A stretch of 64,000 bases of DNA from CBDCWT01 sp965223305 (GCA_965223305.1 CBDCWT010000086.1:192137-256136); one strand, 5' to 3'; shown: positions 9,028 to 18,434, counted from the first letter of the stretch. The notes: a model not told the origin generated them from the sequence alone. Program-made: numbers and translations.

Positions 9028-10833
9028 ATGAAGTCCGTTTCATCGCTCGTGCTAGCAGCGGTCTTGACAGCAACGTGCGCCGTGGGGACGGCAGCCGAAA
9101 GCACTTTAGGGCGGCAGATTGGCGGGTTCGCTCTGCAGGACTTCCGAGGGCGAAAGTTGTCGTTGGATGATCTCTCGGACAAGCGTGCGGTCGTGATCGG
9201 GTTCCTGGGAACCGACTGTCCGCTGGCCAAGTTCTATGGGCCGCGCCTGCAACGCCTTTCCGACCGGTACGAAGAGCAGGGCGTCGCCTTTCTCGGAGTC
9301 AACTCCAACATGCAGGACTCGCTGGCGGAGATGGAGGCCTACGCGCGTCGGCATAAGATCCGGTTTCCCATGCTAAAGGACCCTGGCAACAAAGTGGCGG
9401 TTCAGTTTGGGGCGACGCGCACGCCCCAGGTTTTCCTGCTCGACCGGGATCGGGTGGTCCGCTATCAGGGACGTGTCGACGGGACGTTCACCTTTGGTTC
9501 AGGGGTCGGTTTGGCGAAGCCTCAAGAGGGACGCGCCGACTTGGAGATTGCGCTGAGTGAGGTGCTCGCAGACAAGCCGGTTTCGGTACCATTCACCGCG
9601 GCCAAAGGGTGCCTGATCGGCCGTGCGCGGCCCGCCAAGCAGAACCCTAGTATCACCTATGCCAAAGAAATCTCGCGCATCATCCAGAACAACTGTCTGG
9701 AGTGCCATCGGGAAGGCCAGGTCGCCCCATTTGCCCTGGACAACTACGAGGAGGTGGCGGGGTGGGCCGAGATGATTGCCGAAGTGGTGCGTGAAGAGCG
9801 GATGCCGCCCTGGCACGCGGCCGGGCCCCTCGGCCAAATGAAGAACGATTCGCGGCTGAGTCCACAGGAAAAGCAGCAGATTCAGCGGTGGGTCGACGAA
9901 GGTTGTCCGCAAGGTGATCTGGCCAACCTTCCAGCACGCCGAGAGTTCCACGAAGGCTGGTATATCGATGATGGCCCGGACCAAGTCTTTTATATCGCTG
10001 ATCAGCCGGTACCGGTGAAGGCGGAGGGGATCGAGGAATATCGCTACTACGAGATTGATCCCGGCTTCGACGAGGACAAATGGGTGAAGCTGGCCGAGTG
10101 TATGCCGGGTAACCGTGCGGTGGTGCACCACATCATTGCCTATGCCAGACCGCCAGGCGGTGAGCCCATCCCGCAGGGTGGCACAGGTGTGGACGCCAGC
10201 AAATTCTTATTCCTGACCGGATTCGCTCCCGGCACCCAGCCGCTCGAGGCCCCGCAAGGGTGGGCACGACTCATTCCCGCGGATCACACGCTGGTGATCG
10301 AAATGCACTATACGCCCGTGGGCACGCCGCAGACGGATCGCAGCAGCATTGGGCTCGTCTATGTGGATGCTGGCGAGGTGACTCACCTGGTTCACACCGG
10401 AGCAGCGGCCGAGGGCGACTTCCGGATTCCGCCTCATGCGGCCAATCATAAGGTAGAGGCACGACACAAGTTCCGACGAGAGACCGTCCTGTTGTCACTT
10501 TTTCCACACATGCACCTGCGTGGTAAGTCGTTCCGTTATGAGTTGGTCTCACCAGGCGGCGAGACGGAGGTCCTACTTGATGTCCCTCGCTATGACTTCA
10601 ATTGGCAAAACTACTACCTGTTGTCAGAGCCTCGTTCGATTCCCAAAGGGTCCGAGCTGCGGTGCATCGCCCATTTCGACAATTCCGAACGGAACCTGGC
10701 CAATCCCGATCCAAGCCAGGAAATCCGTTGGGGTCCGCAGTCTTGGGACGAGATGATGATCGGTTTCTTCGACATCGGTATTCCCAAGGAGCGGGCGTTA
10801 AAGATGCTCGCTAAGCGGTCGTCAGCAAAATGA
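9028..10833 (+). CDS. Exported redoxin / cytochrome c-like / PHM-like monooxygenase fusion
   Basis: The ATG at 9028 has an AGGAGG site 8 bases upstream and gives 601 residues. Residues 1-23 are a signal peptide. Residues about 28-185 form an AhpC/TSA-thioredoxin-fold redoxin domain with a single cysteine in GTDCPL (Cys64) and the cis-Pro segment RTPQVFLLD. A CLECH haem-binding motif (Cys223-His227) begins a short cytochrome-like segment. The C-terminal half resembles copper type II ascorbate-dependent monooxygenases (PHM/DBH fold), with HHIIAY, MHYTP and FPHMHLRG histidine motifs. It is probably a periplasmic redox enzyme with unknown substrate. Domain boundaries are estimates. Confidence 0.82.
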   Translation: MKSVSSLVLAAVLTATCAVGTAAESTLGRQIGGFALQDFRGRKLSLDDLSDKRAVVIGFLGTDCPLAKFYGPRLQRLSDRYEEQGVAFLGVNSNMQDSLAEMEAYARRHKIRFPMLKDPGNKVAVQFGATRTPQVFLLDRDRVVRYQGRVDGTFTFGSGVGLAKPQEGRADLEIALSEVLADKPVSVPFTAAKGCLIGRARPAKQNPSITYAKEISRIIQNNCLECHREGQVAPFALDNYEEVAGWAEMIAEVVREERMPPWHAAGPLGQMKNDSRLSPQEKQQIQRWVDEGCPQGDLANLPARREFHEGWYIDDGPDQVFYIADQPVPVKAEGIEEYRYYEIDPGFDEDKWVKLAECMPGNRAVVHHIIAYARPPGGEPIPQGGTGVDASKFLFLTGFAPGTQPLEAPQGWARLIPADHTLVIEMHYTPVGTPQTDRSSIGLVYVDAGEVTHLVHTGAAAEGDFRIPPHAANHKVEARHKFRRETVLLSLFPHMHLRGKSFRYELVSPGGETEVLLDVPRYDFNWQNYYLLSEPRSIPKGSELRCIAHFDNSERNLANPDPSQEIRWGPQSWDEMMIGFFDIGIPKERALKMLAKRSSAK

Positions 10834-10911
10834 CGAATTTTCTTCCGCAAGATCTTCAGGGCGAGGACGAAGAGGTTCCGAGAACTACCGTCACCCACGA
10901 GAGGGACTGCC

Positions 10912-11277
10912 ATGGTCTCTGATACGTTCACCCGCAAATACGGGGTTGGTGGCAGGGGGCCCGTCATGGGCGAGCCGGTGCGGGGTGCTGCTCACGCTGA
11001 GCCAAAACCTGCCCGGGACGATGCCGAGCCGCACACCTGCCCTTTTTGTCAACAGCCTTACGCCGATGATAGAGCGACGATTGGGGCACTGCTTGTCGGC
11101 GGTACTCGTCGGCTGCAGGTCGCCTTGTGGATGATTGCGGGCGCTGTGCTGCGCTGCCTGCGATTCCTCGTTGGCGGGCTGCTTTGCCTGATCGGGTTGA
11201 TTGGTGACAGCTGCCGGCTGGTCGGAGTGCGGATTGCCCATCCTCGTGATCGGCGGTTCTTGCCTCGACGCAGTTAG
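10912..11277 (+). CDS. Small hypothetical protein with CxxC motif and hydrophobic segment
   Basis: This 121-residue ORF has an ATG at 10912 preceded by GAGAGGGA. It contains one CPFC motif (possible half zinc knuckle) and then a long hydrophobic stretch (residues about 66-103) that may span or associate with the membrane, ending in a basic tail. No family is recognised. The reading frame is supported by start context and hydrophobic organisation; an overlapping minus-strand frame looks like its shadow. Confidence 0.5.
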   Translation: MVSDTFTRKYGVGGRGPVMGEPVRGAAHAEPKPARDDAEPHTCPFCQQPYADDRATIGALLVGGTRRLQVALWMIAGAVLRCLRFLVGGLLCLIGLIGDSCRLVGVRIAHPRDRRFLPRRS

Positions 11278-11280
11278 TTT

Positions 11281-11317
11281 GGAGCGTAGCCGAACTCGCC
11301 AGAGTTTGGCGGACTGC
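11281..11317 (+). repeat. Interspersed repeat unit CGTAGCCGAACTCGCCAGAG
   Basis: One copy of a roughly 35-base unit (CGTAGCCGAACTCGCCAGAG followed by TTTGGCGGACTGC). It recurs at 39522-39555, 41991-42045, 48209-48320 and 63911-63945. It sits between two gene 3' ends. Confidence 0.75.
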
Positions 11318-11322
11318 AAAGC

Positions 11323-12105
11323 CTAGAACCAGCCGCCAAGAGCACGGCCGACTCCCAAGCCGATTAGCGCCAGGATTGGCAGCCCGATGGCGACGGCGTG
11401 TGGCCAGCTGAACTTCGACGTCACCAGTTCAGCCAAACGCTTTTGCCATTTACCGTCCAGCCGCCGATAGCGACGCCAATAGTAAACTCCGGTCGTGAGG
11501 TTACAAGCGGCGATCAAGGCCGTAGTCAGCACGACATAGGTGATCCACTCGCTGGGATAGTGGCCCAAAGCTGTCGCCACCGACAGCGAGATCGCCGCGG
11601 CTGTCGTCATTCCCCAGAGACCGATCACGACCGCTGCGATCGTTTTTTGCACGCCGTTGGCCGCCGATTCGTCCAGCCGTTCGAAAGCGATCTCGGTGCG
11701 CTCGTCAATCCACTCTTCGAGACGCTCTTTGCCGCGAGAACCGAGCGAAGAGATGCCGCGGGCAATCGTTCCCACGATGGCCGACAACACGACCAGATCG
11801 TCGACGTATCCGGCCCCCGGGATCATGTCGGGGATCGCGTCGAACGGGCTGATAAAATACAACAGAGCCGCGGCTAAGTAGACAACGTCGCGCTTGCGAA
11901 GATTCGAGCGGTTTGCCCACAGATCGGACGCTTCCCGGACAACTCGACGTAGGTTCATGAACTTCTGTTCTCGCCTTTCCAGTCCAGCGACTTTGCCGGC
12001 CAACTGCCCTGAGATCTGCTCCTGAGCGCTAGGTGACTGCGCCTTGCGGTGGAAGCGGTGCTTGAACAACTGCCAGATGCGTCTATCTAGTACTTCCGAG
12101 CTCAT
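11323..12105 (-). CDS. DUF1232 (YkvA-like) membrane protein
   Basis: This 260-residue protein contains the DUF1232 signature at about residues 78-102 (ALLYFISPFDAIPDMIPG, then YVDDLVVL). An amphipathic charged N-terminus precedes it. Three or four further hydrophobic segments lie between about residues 150 and 260, so it is an integral membrane protein. DUF1232 proteins have no established biochemical role. The ATG at 12105 is the start. Confidence 0.85.
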   Translation of the reverse strand: MSSEVLDRRIWQLFKHRFHRKAQSPSAQEQISGQLAGKVAGLERREQKFMNLRRVVREASDLWANRSNLRKRDVVYLAAALLYFISPFDAIPDMIPGAGYVDDLVVLSAIVGTIARGISSLGSRGKERLEEWIDERTEIAFERLDESAANGVQKTIAAVVIGLWGMTTAAAISLSVATALGHYPSEWITYVVLTTALIAACNLTTGVYYWRRYRRLDGKWQKRLAELVTSKFSWPHAVAIGLPILALIGLGVGRALGGWF

Positions 12106-12659
12106 GGTACCTGCGTCCTCTGTTGTTTGCTGTTGTCTCGCCTATCCGCGCGAAATCGGCGCATTGCGGAAAGTCGAGGCGTATGTTGTATGGCTGCGGG
12201 TCGAGCCCGGGCTTTGAAGAAGTGCGGGTGGACCCACGAGATTGGCGTGCTGCTTTGCCCCAGCCTACGAAAGGTTATTCGCTTCGCGGCGGCATTTCTT
12301 GGCAACCGATGAATGGCTCTAAGTTGCTTCTGTGAAACAAGTTGTGTGCGGTCTATCCGGCACGTTCACCGCACCCCGGGGATCTTTCACGCCTCTTGAT
12401 GTTGTGCGTTTTGCCCAATCGGAACCCGAAAGCGTAAGCGAGGGGACAACTCGCGATGGGAAATCAACTCAGCTTCGCTCACGCTCATTGAAGTTGCGCT
12501 CTTGGCCCAATCGGAACCCGAAGCGTAAGCGAGGGAATACTTACGTTGGTACACGAACTCCCCCTCGCTGACGCTTCGGGTTCCGAAAAACGCGGCGAAG
12601 TTGACATCTTGTCTCCGCCAGACAGCGCAAAGCGCAACATCAGTGCTGACGCTTCACGC
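12106..12659. repeat. Repeat-bearing intergenic region
   Basis: There is no convincing gene in these 554 bases. Copies of the AACCCGAAGCGTAAGCGAGG family lie at about 12424-12444 (a variant) and 12516-12535. The reverse-complement CCTCGCTGACGCTTCGGGTT is at about 12563-12582, again with the flank GGTACACGAACTCCCC. The facing pair forms a hairpin and may act as a bidirectional terminator or be a mobile palindromic repeat. Bases 12106-12400 show nothing recognisable. Confidence 0.6.
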
Positions 12660-15600
12660 TTACGAATCGGCGGATTCCTGTTTGGAAGACGTTCCCTCCT
12701 CGATCCGTTCTTCCTCTTCTTCCGGGACGAGGATCCGAGGCGTGACGAGCAGCAGCATCTCTTGACCTTTTGGCACGTCTTGCGATTCGAACCACCGCAA
12801 GATGTAGGGGGTCTTGCCTCCGAACCGAGGTAGGCTCCTCCTGCTCAGTGGCATTCCCAGCATCTGTGGCGTGACATCGTCGGAGACGTTCAACACGAGC
12901 GTCGCGCCGTCTGGGACCTGTCGGCCGGCGACCTCGGGGATGTCGCGATCGGCGCTGACGGCGACTGTTAGCCGGATCGCGCTGCGATCCGCAGTGCACG
13001 CCGCCCGCAGTGCCAGCCAGCTCTCCGAATCCCGCGGCTCAGCCGATAATGCAATCGTAGCGTCCTGGCCGTCAAACAGCGTGACCTGCTCGACTGCCAG
13101 TGTGTCGGCAGGAGCCAACCGATCCAACGAGCGCCCAAACCGCTCCGCTTCCTGCGCCGTGAGTATCACGTGCTGCTGGTGGAGCAATCTCGAGGACTGG
13201 AGTTGGTCGGTATCGGCAGCCCCGGTTTCGATGTGCATTCTTTCCCACACGTCGGCAGGTGCCCGCACGAACCTAGCTTCCAATGTCACCTGCAGGTGCT
13301 GCTGGCTTCGTAGCTGCTTGAGCAGCTTCGCGATTTGATCGTGGACAGCTTGTGACTGAGAGATTACCAAGCTCAGGTTCGTGGGAAAGGGCTCGATGGC
13401 GCCCGGTCCACCCGTGTGGTCCCAGGTGTCGGGTGCGACGTTTGTGATGCGATCAATCAGCGGATCGAAGTCAGCCACCACAACGGTAGTGGCCGGAGCG
13501 CCACGCTCGGCGGCGACAAATCCTGGTCGTGGCACGACTAGATCGGCAACGTTGTAGACCATCGCGTAGAGGTTGGGCTGCGGGAGGGGGACTTCGGGCT
13601 GAGCCGGCTCGGCGGTAGCCGGAGCGAGGTCTTGGCTCAGTGGTTCGTCGAACTGGGGCATACTCGCGGTCTCAGCAAACCGATATGTCAACTCACCCAG
13701 GTCGCCGATTGGCTGCGCGCGAACCACGACTAGCAGTTGTTGATGATCGTTGCGCGCAGGGTTTGCAGGCAGCCCGCCCAGGATGACAGTCTTGTCATAC
13801 TCGAACTCGACGGTCGATTCGATCCGCGCCGTATGCACCTTGGGAACTTGCAAGGTGAGCGGCTTCTTGAAGCCCACTAGTGCTACTGTCGTCAGCTCGA
13901 CATCGCCGACATCCGATTGTGTTACGTCGAAGTCGAGCCACACTTTGTTGCCGCGGACGATCGGCCTGAGCCGGATGGCATGTCCGATGTCGACTACCTG
14001 TACCTGCGGCTGTGCTGACCTTCCACCGTCGCCTTGGACGGTCGTCAATCCCACGACGAATGGACGTTGTGCTTGATCGGCCACTCTCGCGGACTGGCCG
14101 TTGAAGAGCGTAATTCGTGGGGCCAGCAGCAAGTTGGTCCTTGTGTCTTGCTGAAACGTCTCGATCAGGCGATCGGATTCGTCGGCGTCGACGATCCGGT
14201 AAAGTGCGGGCAGGTGGCTGGTGGTTGTCAAACCGGCTCGGGCTGTTGGCCGCGACACCTCGGTGGGCAGCGGGCGCTCGATGGGGTCAATATCGGCGTT
14301 GGGCGCCGATGCTAGCGGTTCTCCGCCGAGCTCCAAGGGAGTCAGCTGCCAGTTGGTGATTACGGTTCTAACCAACCGCCCCGGAGCCGTTACAAAGCGC
14401 AATTCGAGCGCCAACTTCGAGACGCCGTGCTGTTCCATCCGCCTGACAGCCGTCAGCATTCGTTGATGCTCCTCGTCCGACGCCGCAATACGGACGCCAC
14501 CGTTCCAAATGCGAACGCGCTGTGCAATCGGATACGGCGAGGTCTTGAGCTGGCCTTCACGAACCAGGAGATTAGCAAAAGCCTGGTAAGCCTCGGCTTC
14601 GCTGCAGTTAAACTCGTGCTGCAAGTCACGAATCACTTTGTCGGACTGGTGAATGGCCACCAGCATAGGTGCATCCGCCGACGCGGCCTGCTTGTGGTCC
14701 GCTCTTGCGTACGGGCCAACCACGACCTCGTCGGGCAGCTGGTCCGAGCGTGGCAGAGACAAGAAGCCCAGAACTTCATCGACGGCCGTCGCGGCGGGGA
14801 CCCCAGGATCACCATTCTCGGTTTGGGCGGCAACGAACGCCGCACCCGGTAAGGCGGCGCCGCCCAGCAGCAGCATGCAGGCCCAACACCAGCGGGGTGT
14901 TCGCTTGTGACATCCTTGTCGCAGGCTCATAACTCTCTCCAATCGTTGAGAAGTAACCTCTACCGGCTTCATGCCAGGAAAGGTGGGGACAGGTTCCAGC
15001 GTTCTCTTCAGCTCGAGTATTCCCAGCAGACCGCGAGCGTACTGTTTGGCGTCGCAGCCTAGTTCACCAATAACTTCTTCATCACAGCACCGTTCGGCCT
15101 CGCGCGAGGAGAGCCGGCTAGCCCACCACACCATCGGATGAAACCACCAGATGGCCTTCGCGCACATTTGCAGCAGTCCCAGCCACAGGTCGCCGCGACG
15201 GACATGGATCAGCTCGTGCGCCAGGACTGGAGTAAGTTGCCGTGGATCTTTTCCCCGTATCACCAACCCCGGCATCACGATCACTGGGCGCAGCAGGCCG
15301 ATGACAGCCGGTCCGATCGAGCTGGTTGTCACCATCAGCCGGACACGACGTGAGATCCCTAGCTGATGGGACAGCTCGGCCAGCACGGAGTCAAATTCAG
15401 GGACGCTCAAGGTCGGCATCTGCCCTAACCTGCGAGCGCAGCGCCACCTCCGCAGGGTGTTGACAAGCAGCGCTGCAACACCACCTCCGATCCACACGAT
15501 CAGCAACAGCGTGTAGTAGCCGGACGTCGTACCAACTTGCGGATCGCCGGTTCCAACCGCCTCAGGGAAAGTGCCAGTCGAGCTCACATCGCGAGAGAGG

Positions 15601-15881
15601 TCGGAGGCGATAGATCGACTGCCGGTGATCTCTACGGTCAGGCTCGCTGGCGGCATTGCCGGTCGAGCAGCGGTCGTTTCTACGGCGTGTTGAACCCAGG
15701 AGAAGATGCCCGACGGGCTACTCCAGAGTGGTGGGGTGACGCACTTCGCAAGCACCACCAGCCACAGCACATAGGCAAGATGCGGGCGGTTTCGTGCGAA
15801 GAGCCTGACCAGGACCAGCACCACGACAATCAACGCCGTAACTTGCCATGCCTGAGATGCGCCAATTCGTACGAAGTCCAT
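12660..15881 (-). CDS. BlaR1-type M56 peptidase fused to secretin-like domains
   Basis: This 1073-residue protein starts at the ATG at 15881. Residues 1-370 form a BlaR1/MecR1-like M56 metallopeptidase with transmembrane helices, zinc motif HELIH (222-226) and downstream Glu in SREAERCC, plus a further helix near residue 340. Instead of a penicillin-binding sensor, the extracellular part carries two regions resembling the C-terminal secretin (type II/III) domain. The first has a TVILGGLP motif. The second ends in LLLVTPRIL, the usual secretin terminus. The gene follows the BlaI-type repressor by 63 bases on the same strand, suggesting a sensor-protease that inactivates it. Ligand unknown. Confidence 0.85.
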   Translation of the reverse strand: MDFVRIGASQAWQVTALIVVVLVLVRLFARNRPHLAYVLWLVVLAKCVTPPLWSSPSGIFSWVQHAVETTAARPAMPPASLTVEITGSRSIASDLSRDVSSTGTFPEAVGTGDPQVGTTSGYYTLLLIVWIGGGVAALLVNTLRRWRCARRLGQMPTLSVPEFDSVLAELSHQLGISRRVRLMVTTSSIGPAVIGLLRPVIVMPGLVIRGKDPRQLTPVLAHELIHVRRGDLWLGLLQMCAKAIWWFHPMVWWASRLSSREAERCCDEEVIGELGCDAKQYARGLLGILELKRTLEPVPTFPGMKPVEVTSQRLERVMSLRQGCHKRTPRWCWACMLLLGGAALPGAAFVAAQTENGDPGVPAATAVDEVLGFLSLPRSDQLPDEVVVGPYARADHKQAASADAPMLVAIHQSDKVIRDLQHEFNCSEAEAYQAFANLLVREGQLKTSPYPIAQRVRIWNGGVRIAASDEEHQRMLTAVRRMEQHGVSKLALELRFVTAPGRLVRTVITNWQLTPLELGGEPLASAPNADIDPIERPLPTEVSRPTARAGLTTTSHLPALYRIVDADESDRLIETFQQDTRTNLLLAPRITLFNGQSARVADQAQRPFVVGLTTVQGDGGRSAQPQVQVVDIGHAIRLRPIVRGNKVWLDFDVTQSDVGDVELTTVALVGFKKPLTLQVPKVHTARIESTVEFEYDKTVILGGLPANPARNDHQQLLVVVRAQPIGDLGELTYRFAETASMPQFDEPLSQDLAPATAEPAQPEVPLPQPNLYAMVYNVADLVVPRPGFVAAERGAPATTVVVADFDPLIDRITNVAPDTWDHTGGPGAIEPFPTNLSLVISQSQAVHDQIAKLLKQLRSQQHLQVTLEARFVRAPADVWERMHIETGAADTDQLQSSRLLHQQHVILTAQEAERFGRSLDRLAPADTLAVEQVTLFDGQDATIALSAEPRDSESWLALRAACTADRSAIRLTVAVSADRDIPEVAGRQVPDGATLVLNVSDDVTPQMLGMPLSRRSLPRFGGKTPYILRWFESQDVPKGQEMLLLVTPRILVPEEEEERIEEGTSSKQESADS

Positions 15882-15944
15882 TCGTCGTCTCCGGCACGAA
15901 GCTCAAAGCTCAAAGTCCTCCCCCGCCGAATCTTGGGGAGTGGT

Positions 15945-16319
15945 CTATTTGTCTTGGTCGTCCAAGAGCTGGCGGAGTTGAGCCAAATCGTCGTCGTCAA
16001 TTCCCCGCTCCTCGATCAGGTGCCTCATCAGGGGCATTGTCTCCCCGCCGAACAGCCGATCGATCAAATCATCAACAGTTTCGCGGATCACTGTGCGCGG
16101 CCTCACACAAGGTGCGTAAATGCGAACGCGCCCGGCAAGTTTCGCTTTGGCGTATCCTTTTGTTTCCAACCGCCGGAGGTAAGTCTGCACTGTGGTGAAG
16201 TCAATCGCCCGGCGCGGCGCAAGAGCCTCGTGAACTTGCCGTACACTGGCTGAGCGAAGTTCCCAGAGAACTCGGGCAACCTCTAGTTCAGCTCTCGAAA
16301 GCGCAGGGCGTTCGGACAT
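15945..16319 (-). CDS. BlaI/MecI/CopY-family transcriptional repressor
   Basis: This 124-residue winged-helix protein has the BlaI arrangement: LSRAELEVARVLWE, a recognition region FTTVQTYLRRLETKGY, and a C-terminal dimerisation helix bundle. It is the first gene of an operon with the M56 peptidase, the classical BlaI-BlaR1 layout. Cleavage by the partner peptidase is expected from the family. Autoregulation is supported by a promoter and TACA-N2-TGTA dyad just upstream (16371-16417). Confidence 0.93.
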   Translation of the reverse strand: MSERPALSRAELEVARVLWELRSASVRQVHEALAPRRAIDFTTVQTYLRRLETKGYAKAKLAGRVRIYAPCVRPRTVIRETVDDLIDRLFGGETMPLMRHLIEERGIDDDDLAQLRQLLDDQDK

Positions 16320-16370
16320 CCGTCGTGATGTTCGCGGCAGGAGCGAAGAACCATAAAACCCGTATTCAAT

Positions 16371-16417
16371 TACACCTGTACTTGCGAAGTCTATACGTAC
16401 ACTCGTCCTTGAGTCAA
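16371..16417 (-). promoter_or_regulatory. Promoter and BlaI-type operator for the blaI/M56 operon
   Basis: On the minus strand, TTGACT (16417-16412) and TATAGA (16395-16390) are separated by 16 bases, a good sigma-70-type pair pointing at the repressor gene. Directly downstream, at the expected transcription start, lies the perfect dyad TACAGGTGTA (16380-16371). This matches the TACA/TGTA half-sites recognised by BlaI/MecI repressors. A TACGTA palindrome overlaps the -10 edge and spacer (16399-16394). The placement would let a bound repressor block transcription. Confidence 0.7.
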
Positions 16418-16458
16418 CAGATCATTCTTGCACCCCGGCAAGGTGCGACAAGGTTGTA

Positions 16459-16640
16459 GGCACACTCCGTGTGCCGTAACCGTCTAGCTGCCTGTTGAAA
16501 AACACCGTCCTGGCGTTCTTCAACCTCACCAAGCTCAGAACGGAGTTCTTCGCGGCTCGCAAATCAACGACTTACGTCGCTGATTTGGCATCACATCCCT
16601 GTGATGCGGCAGCCCGTTGAGAAAATCAACAGGCTGCTAG
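16459..16640. repeat. Interspersed hairpin repeat (CCTGTTGAAAAACACCGTCC family)
   Basis: A perfect 7-bp hairpin GGCACAC-TCC-GTGTGCC lies at about 16459-16475. Bases 16485-16640 hold a composite repeat: CTGCCTGTTGAAAAACACCG at the left, internal inverted repeats (AAATCAACGACTTACGTCGC with GATTT, and GCATCACATCCCTGTGATGC), and CAACAGGC at the right. The outer ends TGCCTGTTGA and TCAACAGGCTG are inverted repeats. Related copies lie at 19017-19130 and 48345-48442. There is no coding potential. Confidence 0.75.
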
Positions 16641-16660
16641 GGCTCACCTTCAAGCCAGAG

Positions 16661-18177
16661 CTATTCCACCGAGGCGTAGTCCTCGCCGTTCAGGCTGCGG
16701 ACCACCGATGCCAGCCAGTTCTCCAAGTCGGAACGCATGGCCTCGACACGCGCCTGTTCACGACGCGACAGATCGGTGGTCTCGGCCGCGTCGGCCGAAA
16801 GGTCGTACAGCTCCCAGGCGACGGCCTCTTGTTTGCTGATCCGGTGCAGTTTCCAATCACCGTCAATCCAGGCGGCGTGTCCGGGGTACGGGCCTTCGGC
16901 GTAGGGAGGTTGCGGCAGATTCGCGGCCTGCAGGCTCGACTGGTGTGGCGGCAGGTCTTGGCCCGCTTGCTGCGATTTGAGGAGTTCCCCCCATCCACTC
17001 GGCGGATGGCGTACGAATCCCGCGAATCGGATAGTCCCAGAAACCCATCGGTCGATCGCGGACTTCTGTCTGGCCGTCAATCAGTCTGCGGAGGCTGGTT
17101 CCGTCTACAGCCGGCTGCGCAGCAGGTGTTTGGCCGACGATGTCGAGCAGAGTGGGATAGATATCGCACGTGTTACAGCGGACACTGGTCGTGCGCGGCC
17201 ACGGAGATCGTGGCCGGCCACTCGAGGATCGCGGGAACCAGCAACCCGCCTTCGTAGACTCTTCCTTTGAAGCCGCGGTGCCCACCCGTGGAACCGACAC
17301 GCTGGAGAGCTCCGTTGTCGCTGCAATACCACAAGATGGTGTTCTCCTGCACACCCAACTGTTGTAGCGCGCCGCGGAGCTTTCCGAAGGCGCGGTCCAT
17401 ACCGGTGATCTCTCCGTAGAAGTGCTGGAGCTGTTCGTCTTCAGTTGCGTAGTGAGCTCGGTCTTCAGCGGCAGCCAGATGCGGACCGTGGGGAGAGCCG
17501 AACCAAACGACTGCGAAGAACGGTCGGTCGCGAGTGGCGACAGCCGAGATCCACTCCAGGGCGGCATCGACGGTGACCCGTTGAGCTCTCGCCGTTGAGC
17601 TGGACGGCCTTTCCTAAATGGCTGAGGATCGGATCGTTGTCAAAGAAGTTGGGTGCGCTGAGCCATTCGTCGAAGCCATTGTGTCCGGGATGTACAGGGC
17701 TTGCCGTACGCACGGAGCCTAGGTGCCATTTGCCGAAGTGCCCCGTGACATAGCCGGCGTCACGGAGCACTTCCGCGATGGTTAGTTCTTGAGGTCGAAT
17801 CGGATAGCCCCATTTGAAGACCCCCATTCGATTGGGGTGCCGGCCCGTCATCACACTAGGGCCCGAGTTGGCGAGCAAACGGGCGCGGCGGCATAGAACC
17901 TATCGAAACGAAGTCCTGCTGCTGCGGCTGCATCGAAGTTAGGCGTGTGGAGAGTGGGGTGACCGTTGTAGGCCATGTCGCCCCATCCCTGATCGTCCGC
18001 CATGACCAAGACGATGTTCGGGTTGGCAGGTTGCGCTGTGGCGAGCGATGGTGTAGCGAGGAACGGTGAAAGTACGGTGGCGGCCGCCGCAAACAATCCG
18101 GTCATCCGAACTCGTTGCAGCAGACGTTTCCGGAACGATCGAGGGCCAGCTTGCTGGTGGGCACACGACTTGAACAT
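16661..18177 (-). pseudogene. Frameshifted exported sulfatase
   Basis: A type I sulfatase can be traced across several frames. The ATG at 18177 (AGAAGGA upstream) begins a signal peptide, then NIVLVMADDQGWGDM and the formylglycine signature CSPTR. Near 17870 the frame shifts to VMTGRHPNRMG, then GHFGKWHLG. Near 17590 it shifts again to RPFFAVVWFGSPHGPHLA and ILWYCSDNGAL. Near 17170 it shifts to CDIYPTLLDIVG, and near 17000 to AAWIDGDWKLHRI. Four frame changes make a functional product unlikely unless these are sequencing indels. The reassembled order and length match arylsulfatase A-like enzymes, which are abundant in planctomycetes. Confidence 0.85.
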
Positions 18178-18220
18178 GTAGAGTCCTTCTAAATCAACGA
18201 GTTTGATTTTGGGACAATGA

Positions 18221-18283
18221 ATTAGCCGGAACGCGTTAGCATCCGGTGCTGCAGAAACCGTGGGCTAACGCCCAGCGGCTGAT
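18221..18283. repeat. Interspersed repeat, both halves (CGTTAGC / GGGCTAACGCCC unit)
   Basis: AGCCGGAACGCGTTAGCATC and then, after a short spacer, AACCGTGGGCTAACGCCCAG-CGGCTGAT. The AGCCG/CGGCT ends and the CGTTAGC/GCTAACG cores pair as an imperfect palindrome. Other copies or halves: 39486-39516, 41941-41984, 51740-51769, 51816-51842, 51914-51943, 57403-57453, 63854-63884 and 63945-64000. Confidence 0.8.
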
Positions 18284-18434
18284 GTCGCAGAATCACGCTC
18301 GGCTTTTTTAGTTTGTTCTGGGCGCCAACGAATGGAACACAGTTCCGTCCGCATTGTCCTTGATCTATGCTGTGGGTCAATTCCCAGCGATAACTGGGTA
18401 ACATCAAAAGGTAATTCAGCGAGACGATGGGGTC

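Noticed and set aside
10891..11319. 142-residue minus-strand ORF
   Set aside because: Overlaps a better plus-strand gene, runs into the interspersed repeat at its start and has unnatural composition.
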